Positions 12,921-23,398 of a stretch of 64,000 nt of DNA are shown here, piece after piece. Source of the stretch: Scytalidium lignicola (lineage: Eukaryota > Ascomycota > Leotiomycetes); assembly GCA_002812745.2 (NCBI GenBank), contig NCSJ02000013.1, forward strand, positions 186,001 to 250,000, written 5' to 3'. The notes under the pieces were generated by a model, which ran no database searches, was not told the origin of the DNA, and worked only from the letters and a program-made list of their open reading frames with translations. The position numbers and the translations under genes are program-made. Position 1 is the first letter of the stretch, and every line of letters starts with the position of its first letter.

Positions 12921-13571
12921 ATGCCAGGCTTCCTAGATACCGTCTTGACATCCACCAAACACCCAATATACCTCCGATGTCTCAGACTTTCAGATGCCGC
13001 AGCCGTTGCCCACATCCTATCCAATCCAGAAAACAACAAATACGAGCGTTTCAGCAATAGAGAGCCGATGAAAATAGAGGAAGCGGAAACAGCAATCAAC
13101 GCGATGCGGAAATCAGCGTCGGAGGAAGTACCTACCCGAGTAAATCTTGTCGTCGTCTACACGGGAGGGCGAGAATCGAGATCATTACCGCATGAGGGAA
13201 ATGGATCCGGTGGAGAGGAAGAGGAAGAGGAAGAGGAAGAGGAGGAAATAGTAATAGGTCTGTCAGGTTTCGGGGGTATTGATCTTATTGATGGGAAGCG
13301 ATTTGCTGATGTCGGTGCTATGATTGAACCGGAGTATAGAGGCAGGGGTTATGCGTTTGAGTGCTTGAAGCTTAGTATTGATTTTGCTTTTGAAAAACTC
13401 AAGACTGATGGGGTTAGTTGTCAGACGCAGGAGGCGAATGCTGCAATGATTGGGCTTCTGGAGAAGTTGGGGTGGAAAGGAGCTGTTAAGCAGCAGCCGC
13501 CGCTATGTGATCTCAGGTATGAGATGAGCCCAGAAGATTGGGTGGAGATGAAGAAGAAGATGAAGGATTGA
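12921..13571 (+). CDS. GNAT-family N-acetyltransferase (RimJ/RimL-like)
   Basis: Uninterrupted 216 aa frame. The fold is marked by an N-terminal strand-helix region (IYLRCLRLSDAAAVAHIL), an internal VGAMIEPEYRGRGYAFECLK block carrying the acetyl-CoA pyrophosphate-binding pattern R-G-R-G-Y-A (about residues 137-142), and the terminal L-E-K-L-G-W motif typical of RimJ/RimL enzymes. A run of eleven glutamates near residues 98-108, encoded by GAGGAA-type repeats, interrupts the domain between strands and is probably a disordered loop. The substrate, protein N-terminus or small molecule, is unknown. It converges on the inositol monophosphatase gene with only 194 bp between stops. Confidence 0.85.
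   Translation: MPGFLDTVLTSTKHPIYLRCLRLSDAAAVAHILSNPENNKYERFSNREPMKIEEAETAINAMRKSASEEVPTRVNLVVVYTGGRESRSLPHEGNGSGGEEEEEEEEEEEIVIGLSGFGGIDLIDGKRFADVGAMIEPEYRGRGYAFECLKLSIDFAFEKLKTDGVSCQTQEANAAMIGLLEKLGWKGAVKQQPPLCDLRYEMSPEDWVEMKKKMKD
13205..13252 (+). repeat. GAGGAA-type trinucleotide repeat encoding poly-Glu
   Basis: Near-perfect purine-only repeat inside the acetyltransferase coding region. It keeps frame, so length changes of three bases would be tolerated. Confidence 0.8.
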
Positions 13572-13765
13572 GAACGGTTTTTCTTTTTTTTTTATTCATG
13601 GGGAGGGGGAGGATTGAAGTGGAACCGCCAGGATATGTATTTTTAGAATGGAAAGGAGGATGAATGGTATGAATGACTTGATGGTATCTAGAGGTGAGAA
13701 TGCACTTGAGAATTCATCTTTATGACCAGTTCTATCTATTTTATGCTCTCGGATATCATAATTAA

Positions 13766-14710
13766 TCAGCTTTCATATACCATCCTTCCATTCCCAATAA
13801 CATCCCAGAACTTTTCTACAAATTCCTTCTGTCCACTAGGCGCCAGTCTGACAGCCAGAAACAGCCTTCCATCAACGGTTGGCTGCCAGTCACCTGGATT
13901 GCCACCAGCCATTATCCCTCCAGCTTCATTTAGAATGCACCATCCTGCAGCAACATCCCAAGCCCAACACCCTCCTTCCCAGTATGCATCGAGTCCACCA
14001 GAAGCAACAGCACACAAGTTTAACGCCGCAGAACCAAGTGCTCTTAAAGAATGAACCATGCTTCCTCCATTTTGCTGGGCTGCAGCTAGTTTAGTGAACG
14101 TTTGAACCTTGACATCAAAGTTATTTCCATATCGATCGGTCCCCCATTCAGCGGCAATAAGGGTAGTATTTAAGTCTCCTAATGGTTCAGCTGGCTGCCG
14201 TATTGGTAACTTGACTCTCTCTTTCTGGGGCCGTTTAAGGAATGCTCCTTGTCCCTGGATAGCCGTGTATAATTCATCGAGAAATGGGTTATATATCACG
14301 CCCACGGAAGGTATTTTGTCGAGAACAAAGCCAAGTGAGATACACACATGGGGAAATCCATGAAGGAAGTTCGTGGTGCCATCAATTGGGTCGACGATGA
14401 ATGTTGGGGCATCAGTTAGTTTCATACCTGGCTTCCATGTCTCCTCGCCGATGAATTCGTAATTGGGATAGACAGTTTGCAGGCGTGTTGATACCATCTT
14501 TTCGACAGCTTGATCGGTTTCCGTCACGATATCGGCGGCTAATTGGAGTCAGTTCGAGGTATTAAAGAGCAACCGGGAATGGGCTTTAATACAGTTCTTT
14601 TTTGTGCCTGCGACGTCAATTGAAGGCCTTGCATCTGTGATCATCCGACCAGCTTCATAGGCAATTTCAACTAGGAGATCATGGATCTCCTGAAAATTAA
14701 TGTTGGCCAT
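13766..14710 (-). CDS. Inositol-1-monophosphatase family protein
   Basis: Mg-dependent, Li-sensitive type phosphatase releasing free myo-inositol from inositol phosphates; the fungal family also includes QutG-like proteins of the quinate cluster. Exon 1 is 14710-14593 and exon 2 14538-13766, with a 54 nt intron, giving 296 aa, the normal family length. Metal-binding motifs are all visible: D in TETDQAVE (about residue 48), GEET (about 70-73), the signature DPIDGTTNF (about 89-97) and the C-terminal WDVAAGWCILNEAGG. The annotation needs the first exon, which supplies MANINFQEIHDLL and the helix ending AGTKKN. With no quinate genes nearby, a housekeeping role in inositol recycling is the better inference. 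Confidence 0.94.
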
Positions 14711-15184
14711 CTTTGCACAACGTCTCGAGGATCTACTATTGAAAAAGCTTCAAAGGAGATAAATGACGGAGGGGTTATAATGGTGGGGTGGACTGATAGT
14801 GCCAAAGCGTTGGGCTATCCCTCGTATCTTATCACCACGTGCAAAGTTCATTGACCAGTATTTCGTCCCAGCAAGAATAAAAAAGTTTGATCATTTTAGA
14901 AGTTCTAAGGAGGACATATAACTCGAAGCTCCTGAACAGCAAGCAGTAAGATTCTTTTCACGTGGAGAAAGTCCAACCATCAAACCGGCATTCAAAAACA
15001 AGTCACCATTTCGCACTACCAAAAGAACTACCATGCGCCAAAACAAAATATCCAAAGATGCCAGCCAGCTCATGTTATCGCCGCATATCCATCCAGAGTT
15101 CCGTTTATACAGAAGGAAAGAAAGAAAAATCATTAAAGTACAGCCCCCATCAACAAATTGACCTGAAAACTAAGACATATGCCG
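14711..15184. other. Intergenic spacer
   Basis: About 470 bp between two minus-strand genes: promoter of the inositol monophosphatase and 3' flank of the membrane protein. The short frames at 14891-15133 and 14962-15204 have no family signature. Confidence 0.45.
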
Positions 15185-15919
15185 TCACTCTATGTCCTCT
15201 CTGAAGATGGAGTGTCTTCCTGTAGGACTATCACCAGCGCTGTCATGTTTCGAGTGCCCTTTGCCTGTGTTGGATGTATCAATTGGTCTTGGGCTGACGC
15301 CGCGTAAACCGACGGTGCTTGGCTCAGCATTGTCATCGAAGGGATTTGTAGCTGGATGTCCGCCAATTTCCTCGTCGTACCGTCTGTTTGATCCAGCTCG
15401 TGCTGCACCACCATACGGCTCAGGTGCCAACTCCCGACTCAGACTTCGTCCACGAGGAATTTCATCGTGATCTGCGGCGAGTGTAGCACCATGCTCTCCA
15501 TGCTCTCCATGCAGACCTAGCTCTTGCTCCTCGTAATATCCACCAGGTCCATACGCATCAGCCTCGGTTCCAACACGCGCATCCCAAGCTTCATCGGGGT
15601 CAAGAGGACCAAAACCTCGACGAGATCCTCGGCCTCGCGCGTTACTACTCAACGGCTCTGCGGCACCACTGTTGCTTCGATTCCGGAAGCCGGGAAGCTT
15701 GCCTTTCACCCATCCGAACACTCCACCAGAGGAGGTACCGGGCGCGCTGTATCGTCCAGAAGATCCGCGATTGAAAGGATTGTATGATTGTAACGTAGGT
15801 CGAGGCAAGCCCAGTCGTCTGGCTCTGAGTTGGGTGTAAATGACCCATCCGGCAATTGCCGCGACAATGGCAAAGAGAACTATGATAAAGAATGCACCAA
15901 TTCCCGAAATATGGCCCAT
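15185..15919 (-). CDS. Conserved fungal single-pass membrane protein with disordered tail
   Basis: Single-exon frame of 244 aa. Residues about 8-30 form one strongly hydrophobic helix (GAFFIIVLFAIVAAIAGWVIY), followed by a basic LRARRLG stop-transfer segment, which predicts a short outside N-terminus and a long cytoplasmic tail. The tail is Gly/Ser/Pro-rich and carries a conserved-looking DPDEAWDARVG segment and a small HGEHGEHG repeat. Proteins of this layout occur widely in Pezizomycotina without a known role; I do not assign one. The start ATG is the only one ahead of the membrane segment. Confidence 0.72.
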   Translation of the reverse strand: MGHISGIGAFFIIVLFAIVAAIAGWVIYTQLRARRLGLPRPTLQSYNPFNRGSSGRYSAPGTSSGGVFGWVKGKLPGFRNRSNSGAAEPLSSNARGRGSRRGFGPLDPDEAWDARVGTEADAYGPGGYYEEQELGLHGEHGEHGATLAADHDEIPRGRSLSRELAPEPYGGAARAGSNRRYDEEIGGHPATNPFDDNAEPSTVGLRGVSPRPIDTSNTGKGHSKHDSAGDSPTGRHSIFREDIE

Positions 15920-16749
15920 TGTAGCCGTCTCTTGATGCCTCTTGGGACGTCTATATTCTCAATTCGCAAGTGGTTGTGCGATGCGGATGGGAGGGCATTG
16001 GTTTTGGCGTCTGACAATCAACATGATATTACCGTGCTCGAAGATTGCCTACCTGCTTACGAAGACGGAACGGATCAACTTGAGCTTCCTGTTATGGATA
16101 CCTGTAATCTTATCACGTGATGTAACACACACGTGTTCCGACCCAGCCAAACAGCCAAACCTATTTTTGGATTTTACCATTTTGCTTATTTTACTGTATT
16201 GTATCACAGAATAAGCAATTACAGAAGAAGCAATGTGGCTGTGGACGAGTCACCGACTCTTTCTTGCTTAACTATATAAACACACACACACGCGTAAATA
16301 ATCTCAGGGAAGCCGTCTTTCCGTGACTTTTTGCTGGATCATCATCGGCGAGAAGAGTAGTATTTTGGTTGCAGCTGATCGGCCTGATCACCTGATTGTG
16401 ACAAGGCCATGAGGGGTTGCGCTAAACTATGTTACGTCGTAATCTCTCGGATCAGATAAGACGGATCACTAATTTCCGTATTCAGTAAGAGTTCCATTGC
16501 AGAACTGCCAGGGACAGGACACGGGAAGCCTCGTCTGCTGATTAAACCTTTGTACGACCTCTGCGCATCACAAGAAGAGAGGATATCTCCATCACGCTCG
16601 AAGAATAATACCAAACCGATCACGAGTCGCGAGCAGAGCAACTTTCGGCCACCGTTACTAATACCTCTGCCCAAAGGTTTGACACCCAACGTGAAGGATT
16701 TGTGGATTTGGATGGGGGGCAGGTGTGCTACAATGGTTCTTAGCTGCAT
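15920..16749. promoter_or_regulatory. Divergent upstream region, membrane protein and OPT transporter
   Basis: 830 bp between opposing starts. It contains a short CA repeat at about 16278-16292 just after an ACTATATAAA TATA-like element (16270-16279). Small frames here (15830-16120, 16432-16749) lack any family signal. Promoter role is inferred from position. Confidence 0.45.
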
Positions 16750-19700
16750 ATGACTCCCATGTCAAGCTCCGCCGCATCAGGCAGTCCACTCTCCTTAGAC
16801 GCCGACGACACAAGAAGACAGAGTATTTCTCTCTCCACTTACCCTCCACGGCGAGGAAAAACCGCGCAGTCGCATTCGGACGAAGAACTCGACCCCGAAT
16901 CACTGCCCGCTCTCTTAAGAAGACACATTAAAGACTCCAGCGATACCGACGACGATGCCTTCGAGAGCTCCAACGACCGAACCTCTCCACAGACCGACCT
17001 TTTGAGCCGTTTCAAGCGTGCTGCAGCATCGATGTCTAAGGCACCGCTCTTCCTCCGATCGTCCCCAGGCTTTGGAACTGGCTCCTACGGGGCAGTTCCA
17101 GTCGGGCCACACCATGACACAAGTGATGAAGAGGAGAGTGACCGGAGCAGGCAGCATGAACGGCGTAGACATAAAGCTTCGAACCTTAGAACTGCTGTTA
17201 GTACAGAAAATGTTCGGATCCCGTCCACAGTGAGGCGGGGAAGTTTGGAGGGACCACCAGAACCTCCACAACGTCGGAAGTCGATGACTTCTGGCCGATC
17301 TACGGCCTTGCGACAGGACAGCGGCCTCGAGGTGGAAGGAGACCTCGGCAGCGATATGGGATTCGATTCTGCCGTCCATATGAGTGGGATCCCCATCCGA
17401 AATGATACAAGTTTCGAAGCCTCGCGGTCGCAAGACGACCTGCTTGACGCGGAGGATGCTGTCGAGGATGCTGATGTAGAAGATGCTTCCCTACTTGATG
17501 ATGAGGATCCTCCAGACAACTCGCCTTACTCACAAGTCCGAGCTTCAGTATCTGCCGTGGACAATATATCTCTATCTATAAACACCCCGCGCATGTGGGT
17601 GCTTTCGATGTTGTTTGCCATCCTCGGATCTTCAACGAATCTTTTCTTTTCTTTACGATACCCTAGTGTTTCTATCACTCCAGTTATTGCATTGTTACTT
17701 GTTCATCCGCTTGGTTTATTATGGGATCGGATCCTTAAACGATCAGATGATCCCGAAGAGCATTTCATTGATGGCGTACTAGTTGAACGAATCGAGCATA
17801 TAGATATGACTAACGAAACATTTCGGACTGAACCTTATGATCGGATTATGACCAAAGACTCCAAGCCCAGCTTTGCAAGGAGATTCCGCTTGTGGCTGGC
17901 CCAAGGAAAATGGAATGAAAAGGAACACAGCTGTGTGTATATCAGCAGCAATGTTTCCTTTGGCTTTGCCTTTGCTACCGACGTGATAGTGGAACAGACA
18001 AAGTTCTACAATCAAGAGGTCAGTATCATGTACCAACTACTTCTCATATTATCAACCCAGATTCTTGGATACACCTTTGCGGGACTTGCTAGGCGATTTC
18101 TAGTTCGGCCAGGAGGCATGATTTGGCCTGGAACTCTCATGTCGGCGGCCATGTTCACCACATTACACAAGGAGAAGAATGTTGTTGCAAATGGATGGAA
18201 GGTCACCCGATGGAAGTTTTTCTTCGTTGTTTGGCTGGGTTCTTTCCTGTTCTACTTTCTTCCAGGGCTGCTAATGCCCGCACTAAGCTACTTCAGCGTC
18301 ATCACATGGTTCGCGCCAAAGAACGTGGTAATTGCAAATTTATTTGGAGTTGCATCTGGCCTTGGCCTATTTCCTCTGACGTTCGATTGGGCACAAATAG
18401 CATAGTAAGCATCTCATTAACAGTTCGATGAAGATTGATAAACTCTGACATCATGATAGCATAGGGTCACCCCTCTTAACGCCTTTCTGGGCTGCTATGA
18501 ATGTTGTCGGAGGACTTGTCATTGTTATGTGGATAATTGCCCCAATCGCATACTATATGAACGTGTTCTACTCATCATATATGCCGATTCTATCTTCAGC
18601 AGTTTTTGACAATACCGGACACATCTACGACGTCAGCAAAATCTTGACTAAGGATTTCATATTTGACAAGGAAGCATATCATAATTATAGCAGAGTCTAT
18701 TTACCTATTACATATGTTTTGAGCTATGGGCTTCAATTTGCAGCTCTTGCATCATTACTCACGCATACAGCATGTTGGCATGGCAGGGACATTTGGAAGC
18801 AATGGAGAAGATCATTAAAGGAGGTTGAAGAAGAATCAAAAACCTCTTACACAGCATTACCTGGCGCTGCGGTAGTAGAACCCACCATACATAGACGGTC
18901 CTCTTCTGGTGCCGGTGGAAGTCTCAACAGATTTAACTCAAATTTAGAGAACATCATCAGTCAGGAAGATGTTCATAATCGATTGATGCGGAGGTATAAA
19001 GATGCACCACTCAGCTGGTATCTTATTACGTTTGTGACAATGACGGCAGTTGGCATTTTTGTCGTTGAATAGTAAGTCGACAGATGTATTAACTGCTAGA
19101 ACGTTTACTGATATATGTGCCAGTTATCCAATCCATCTCCCATGGTATGGTCTGCTGCTTGCACTAGGCATTTGTAGCATATTATTTATTCCCATTGGCA
19201 TCATTATGGCCATCACGAATCAACACAGCAGTATCTACCTGATCTGCCAGCTGGTATGCGGTGCTGTTTTCCCGGGCNGCCGGTTGCAAACATGGTCTTC
19301 GTAACCTATGGTTACATATCATCCGCACAAGGAATCAAATTCTCGGCGGACTTAAAGCTGGGGCACTACATGAAGATACCGCCGCGCATACTCTTCTCCG
19401 TCCAGATGGCCGCTACAATTCTCTCATCCATAACCCAGATAAGTGTCCTCAATTGGATGTTTGCGAACGTTCCCAACATATGTACGCCTGAAGCGATCAA
19501 TGGATTTGTCTGTCCCCTTGCACGCGTCCACTTTAACGGCAGCATACTCTGGGGTGTTGTTGGACCAAAGGAATTCTTTGGTNCGAACGCCACGTACCAC
19601 CCGCTAGTTTGGTGTTTCTTGATCGGTGCCATAGCTCCGGTCATTCTCTGGCTATATGCGCGCAACAAGAAACACAGCATTGTCCGTAAAATCAACTTAC

Positions 19701-20038
19701 CCGTTCTGTTCGGCAGTCTGAGCTGGATCCCTCCTGCCACTGGGTTGAATTTCTCGGTTTGGGCTCTGGTGTGTTACATTTTCAACTATGCGATTAAGAA
19801 GAGGGCATCAGCATGGTGGGCCAAGTACACGATGACCCTGAGTGCGGCTTTGGATTCGGGTCTGGCTTTTGGATTAGTCGTCGTCTTTTTTGGATTCGTG
19901 TACCCGGGCTTGATGGAAGGGTTTAAGTGGTGGGGGACTGAAATCTACAAGCAAGGTTGCGATTGGCAGGCGTGTCCATACAAGACCGTACCCGAGGGCT
20001 CACACTTCGGGCCGGATTCATGGGTATTGCAGAGTTGA
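16750..20038 (+). CDS. Oligopeptide transporter (OPT) superfamily member, frame broken at one N
   Basis: Proton-coupled plasma-membrane or vacuolar transporter of small peptides or metal chelates. Exons 16750-18404, 18460-19071 and 19124-20038 join in frame (introns 55 and 52 nt), about 1060 aa. The first 270 residues are a long Ser/Asp-rich cytoplasmic extension. The transmembrane part begins near PRMWVLSMLFAILGSSTNLFF and shows OPT landmarks: NVSFGFAFATDVIVEQ, QILGYTFAGLARRFLVRPGGMIWP, and FPG-x-P-VANMVF. Between FPG and PVANM only two characters (N at 19278 plus G) occupy the place of one codon, so one base is missing and the deposited frame shifts; this is an assembly fault rather than a true lesion. 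A second N at 19583 replaces one in-frame base. Substrate is unknown. Confidence 0.93.
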
Positions 20039-21670
20039 AGAGAATCTACAGTATTTATTTATTGATTTATATTGAATTGTTACTTTTCCCTTGGACCCTG
20101 GACGATTGTGTGGCGACATGGCAGGCGGGCACCCGGTTTGTACGACATGTAGATTCATTAGCCGTGTCTCTGCCCCTGACGCTAATTAAAAAACTCGGGA
20201 CATCACATCTGGTTTCCCCTTTCCACAACATTGTGATAGAGCCTGCATAACCTATCGGTGCTTTTCTTGGGGCTGGTGTTGGTGGCCATAATAGTTGGCT
20301 CTTCTAATATTGAAGGCTATTGCGATGATACTCAACCCGGATCAGAACCTAGCAACCTATCCTACCAAAAGATGACCAGGCCTAGAAGAATCTCAAGCAA
20401 AGAATGGCAAGAAATGGCGTTTATACCCCGTTCAAACCTTTCAAGTTTTATTCCTCTTCCTCAATAGTCTGTTTAACAGCCAGCCACAATTCAAAAATAT
20501 CGGAAGCATGGTTCAAAAGATAACACCCCGAACCTCTCCTCTTAAGGAGCCGCGAGATATCATACCGAGGGTGGTAATTCCAACCCACGATCACCACGTC
20601 ACCCAATAGGATAAAAATCGAAGCAGAAAATATTCGTTGGTTACAGGGACCTCTTTCCAATCCTCTCCTTATTATTCCACACGTTTCCTTCAGCACGATC
20701 ATGCCATCATCAAAGAGAAACAACACCATTGTCCACCCCTCTTTCCCTTGCAGACTAGGGAATAACCCCAGCCAAGGAGGAAAGCATCACATCGAATCGA
20801 ATACCACCCTAAGCGGAGGTTTCATTTGTTTTGTTGGGTTGGTGGTGTTCCATTCCCTTGGATCCAGGGTCTTCCGGGATACTCCTCGTTCTCTATGTTC
20901 CCCGTGAACTTTACTGTACCTTTCTTCGGAAAAGGCCTTATCTCTTCCCAGCTGATTGGAGGATTTACAGATCGGTTGGATGGTACGGTGTTGTACCTGC
21001 ATTTGTATTAGCACTTTTATGTATGTGTTTTCTTGGGTTATTTGTCTTTTTGGGAACGCGGGATGCATAAGATGGGTCCGGGTTCATCCCATTATAGACT
21101 TTCTTGCTTGGTTGCTTGGCATATGATAGTTCTGGGGATGAAGGGTAATTCATTTTCATTTTCATTTCCATTTCTTTAGTTTATCTAGATCTAGAGTTTG
21201 GTTTGGTTTAGTGTGGTTAGACAAGACAACATCCATTCATGAAACAGTATATGCTATTTTTATTAGAAAACTTGATCGTATCAAGCCTAACTCCTCCTTT
21301 TTGTCTTTGTCTTGCAAGACAAGAATAGTAATAAATTTCCCTGAAAACTTAACTTTTCCAGAAATACCACACCCCAAAGTGTTTTTCCCTTCTTCTTTCT
21401 CTCCTGTCTTATTCCATTAAGTAAAGTCTCAAGAAACTCCCACCGCTCAAATAAACTTTAAAAACAAACACCTAGTTAGTATACAAAAAATACGTAATAT
21501 TGTACAGTTTTGAAATTAGGGATATCATCTGGTTTAGCAAAAAAAAAGGGGGGCGCAGGGAAAGAGCCAAAAACATAAAACAACCATAGTAAAATAAAAT
21601 ATGAAAAAGGGAATCATCGCCAAAAAGCAGTTTCATCATCCAGAAAAAAAAAAGCCAGTGGCCTGCCTAA
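20039..21670. other. Intergenic spacer between converging OPT and GPCR genes
   Basis: About 1.6 kb shared by two 3' ends. The frame 20831-21070 ends in a hydrophobic helix but has no homologous feel and no clear start. The DNA from 21420 on is A-rich with several homopolymers. No RNA gene or repeat family recognised. Confidence 0.45.
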
Positions 21671-23398
21671 TCAAAAAGNAACCGCTCTCCGCCCTCGAAA
21701 ACCCCACCATACTATCACTCTCCTTCCCACTCTCCTTCTTCCTATTAACCATCTCCATAACATTAAACCCCCTCCGTCGCGAATCATCACCATCACCCTC
21801 GCGCTCATCCTCCAGCCGATTNCCCCCCATTAGCCCTCAACTTCCATCGTCCAATCAGCTCTCTACATATAGGAAGACTGGTGGTGAAATAAATCACCGT
21901 ATTCCAGAAGCCCTGGAGTGGCAGGACTAGCGCGCTGCCGATGTTCAGTGCGAAGCTTGTGTTGGGGTGGATTAGGCCGTAGATTCGATTGATGCTGGCT
22001 GGGACCCAGGTGATGAGGATGCTGATGGCGAAGAGGAGAGCGACTTTCGTGTAGGCCCATTTCACTTTGTCTATTCCGTGGTGATTGCGGCGGTGGAAGG
22101 TTGGTGCGCTTCGGGAGGGGGGTGCTTGAAGGTCTCCTCTCGCCACAGAGGCGGAGATGGTGACGCTGTACATATCCTTGGGTGCTGCGCGGTGGTTCTC
22201 TCCCTTATATGCTTGATCGGGATTGTCTATTGTAGTCTCGCTGGTCCATTGGTCGCGGGTGACTTCAACCTCAGTGGTACGGGTGCCGGTGAATGGAGAC
22301 TGATCAACTTTGGTTGTGTCGTTTCCGCTGGTGGTATTCTGTCCGTGGGAGGTAGATAGGTCGCCGCCATAGCGGTCACCCATTGCACGGAGCTCAGAAC
22401 GTTTTTGAAAGATATCAATACCGACTCGAATGTAGATGAGGAAGGTTATGAGGATCGAAATCCAGATCGGCGCATAGTAAGAGTAGATTCGGAGAGGTGC
22501 CCAGTCATTATCGATCCAACCTTTTATAAGGAGTCAGCAAATCTCAAGATATTCGCAAATCCAAGGCGAAGATGCAAAAAAGGGGTTTCGACGAGCGTGG
22601 TGTTGCCACTTCTCCCTAGAATTTGAATGATTTATACATACACCATAACTATACGTAAACTGTCAGTAAAATCACTTTTTGTTACCTTTATTCTATAATG
22701 AACTCTTTAGACTCACAGTAGCATTCCCATATATCCTTCCTTTCTCCTTCGTCTTTAGGAAAAGACAGACCATAGCCGGAATGAAAGGCAAGCCATAACA
22801 CGCCAGGCCGTAAATCCAATACAACTTCTTCAACCTCGAGGCATCAAATCTCCNAAAAGAACACAAGATAAACGTTTATACTCATAGCACAAGCCCAGAA
22901 CGGATCCTAGTTTTCCTCAAATTAGCTTTTGCGGCAAAAAAAACCCCCCCTCCTTCTTTTTANTCTGATATATCCTATCTCTTCCTACGAAATCCAAATG
23001 GGGGAAATCCCAGGATACATACAGATTGCATAAACCTGCCAAGCTTTAGCAAAACCAAACATCTCAAATAAAGTTTTATTTACTGAGTAAAGAAAATGAA
23101 AAAGAAAACGTAAAAAGTAACGAAACAAATAAACTTACATCTCTAATAAAAAGCCCTGGAACTGACACAACGCACTATTCAACCCCTTCGTAAATCCCGA
23201 CCCTCCAATCAAAGCCGCCACATTCGCGAACAAGTTGGCAAAAGAAGCGTAGAAGATGAGCGTGTTAGACAACGTCCTGAATTCCTTGAAGATAATGAAG
23301 GTTATGATAAGCAGGAGTGTGCCTGTAACGGAGATACAAGCCGTTACCCTCTCGATGAGAATACAGGCGTTGATTTGATACTGTGTTAAGCCCCCCAT
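21671..23398 (-). CDS. cAMP-receptor-like G-protein-coupled receptor (Dicty_CAR family), with two microexons
   Basis: Seven-helix plasma-membrane receptor expected to act through heterotrimeric G proteins on cAMP/nutrient signalling. My model has five exons: 23398-23139, 23035-23023 (13 nt), 22906-22717, 22648-22642 (7 nt) and 22520-21671, giving about 438 aa once three superfluous N characters (22854, 21822, 21679) are skipped. Family landmarks are the TM1 region ISVTGTLLLIITFII, LCQFQGFLLEMF, the TM3 block WACAMSINVYLVFF, the LWCW motif before TM5 (made by the 7 nt exon), a long charged third intracellular loop, then TM6-TM7 (LLFAISILITWVPASINRIY). The acidic Ser-rich tail ends AESGSF. The frame also opens from a TTG at 23407; the ATG at 23398 is used. 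No gene can be read through without the two microexons. Confidence 0.88.
22642..22648 (-). other. Predicted 7-nt microexon of the GPCR gene
   Basis: Sequence TTATGGT, preceded by acceptor cgtatag and followed by donor gtatgt. It supplies L-W and the first base of C in the conserved LWCW motif; the next exon starts GT-TGG. Skipping it shifts the frame of everything downstream. Confidence 0.75.
23023..23035 (-). other. Predicted 13-nt microexon of the GPCR gene
   Basis: Sequence GTTTATGCAATCT, preceded by the acceptor ttggcag and followed by the strong donor gtatgt. Together with the AT at the end of exon 1 it encodes M-F-M-Q-S, restoring the EMFMQ-x-D-x-x-W pattern expected before TM3. Its length of 3n+1 is exactly what the phases of the flanking exons need. 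Confidence 0.75.
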
